Origin: Thalassoglobus polymorphus
GTDB lineage: Bacteria > Planctomycetota > Planctomycetia > Planctomycetales > Planctomycetaceae
DNA length: 64,000 nucleotides
Direction: 5' to 3'
NCBI RefSeq assembly: GCF_007744255.1
Contig: NZ_CP036267.1
Location: 3,475,500-3,539,499, forward strand
The notes under the pieces are model-generated. The model was not told the origin of the DNA and made no database searches. It saw only the letters and a list, made by a program, of their open reading frames with translations. Positions within the stretch are counted from its first letter, which is position 1. Every line of letters starts with the position of its first letter. A program made the translations under genes and the position numbers. Below, in pieces: positions 63,826 through 64,000 of this stretch.

Positions 63826-64000
63826 TTAAGCATGCACAACCGTTCCAATTTTCTTTCCTTTGATTGCTCGCAGGATGTTTCCAGGAACACCAAAGTTGAA
63901 GACATGAATTGGGATTTCATGCTCCATGCAATGATGAATCGCCTGCGCGTCCATGACTTGTAGATTTTGTTTCAGAACGTCCCGAAAAGAAATGTCGGTG
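63826..64000 (-). CDS. pyrH: uridylate kinase PyrH, C-terminal fragment at window edge
   Basis: 57 codons are visible, running off the window; the stop TAA is at 63828-63826. Reading [20 protein letters not shown], then [20 protein letters not shown] and [17 protein letters not shown] matches the C-terminus of bacterial UMP kinase. That enzyme phosphorylates UMP to UDP. Upstream of ruvB on the same strand by about 450 bp. The rest is outside the window. Confidence 0.88.
   Translation of the reverse strand, partial: TDISFRDVLKQNLQVMDAQAIHHCMEHEIPIHVFNFGVPGNILRAIKGKKIGTVVHA

Overview
The window looks like a chromosomal segment of a member of the Planctomycetota (order Planctomycetales). This is inferred from gene content: very large secreted or membrane proteins of unknown function, a PEP-CTERM protein, Tat-exported Gfo/Idh/MocA dehydrogenase and sugar isomerase-like enzymes, a prepilin peptidase with a short Flp-type pilin-like protein, and the futalosine menaquinone enzyme MqnE. 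Genes sit on both strands in short operons with moderate GC. I recognised no tRNA, rRNA or CRISPR array.

Layout. 0-6.4 kb: PEP-CTERM protein, a dehydrogenase, a membrane protein, an A-type Fe-S carrier and SurE. 6.5-13.3 kb: an orphan NuoL-like membrane protein, TypA/BipA, a GroES-like protein without GroEL, an SRPBCC-GyrI-like protein and a small lipoprotein. 13.6-18.1 kb (minus): murE-murF-mraY, part of a meso-diaminopimelate peptidoglycan pathway. 18.7-28 kb (minus): two giant exported proteins of 1127 and 1958 residues in one operon. 28-33.2 kb: an inositol-phosphatase family enzyme and a 1343-residue membrane protein with 41 tandem pentapeptides. 33.6-37.9 kb: a compact phage-like cassette (HTH, ParB-like, ABC ATPase/acetyltransferase, small and large terminase). 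38-51.6 kb: Rrf2 regulator, SGNH hydrolase, HIT protein, pilin-like protein, acyltransferase, ECF sigma/anti-sigma pair, TadA, isomerase, cupin, prepilin peptidase, serine hydrolase. 51.6-64 kb: HlyD-like protein, Tat dehydrogenase, LRR lipoprotein, a TPR protein with two RNA-polymerase alpha-CTD-like domains, mqnE/lutC-like/cysteine-desulfurase-like operon, VOC protein, RuvB and the 3' end of pyrH.

Three things stand out. (1) Two families of short MITE-like elements are scattered between genes. Family A is 104-105 bp and family B 81-83 bp; both end in TA within CTAG-like sites. Five family A copies supply the TAG stop codon of the neighbouring gene, and B is nested at the same internal site of A in two places, in opposite orientations. 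(2) The cassette at 33.6-37.9 kb joins terminase genes to ParB-like and ABC-ATPase/GNAT genes without any capsid, portal, tail or integrase gene. The ATPase and acetyltransferase parts, one protein in the family I recognise, are joined here only by a -1 shift at a run of nine A. (3) A frameshifted, unlisted small gene abuts the ECF sigma-factor gene, and the end of pyrH lies at the window edge.

Product names come from motif recognition by eye. No database search was possible.
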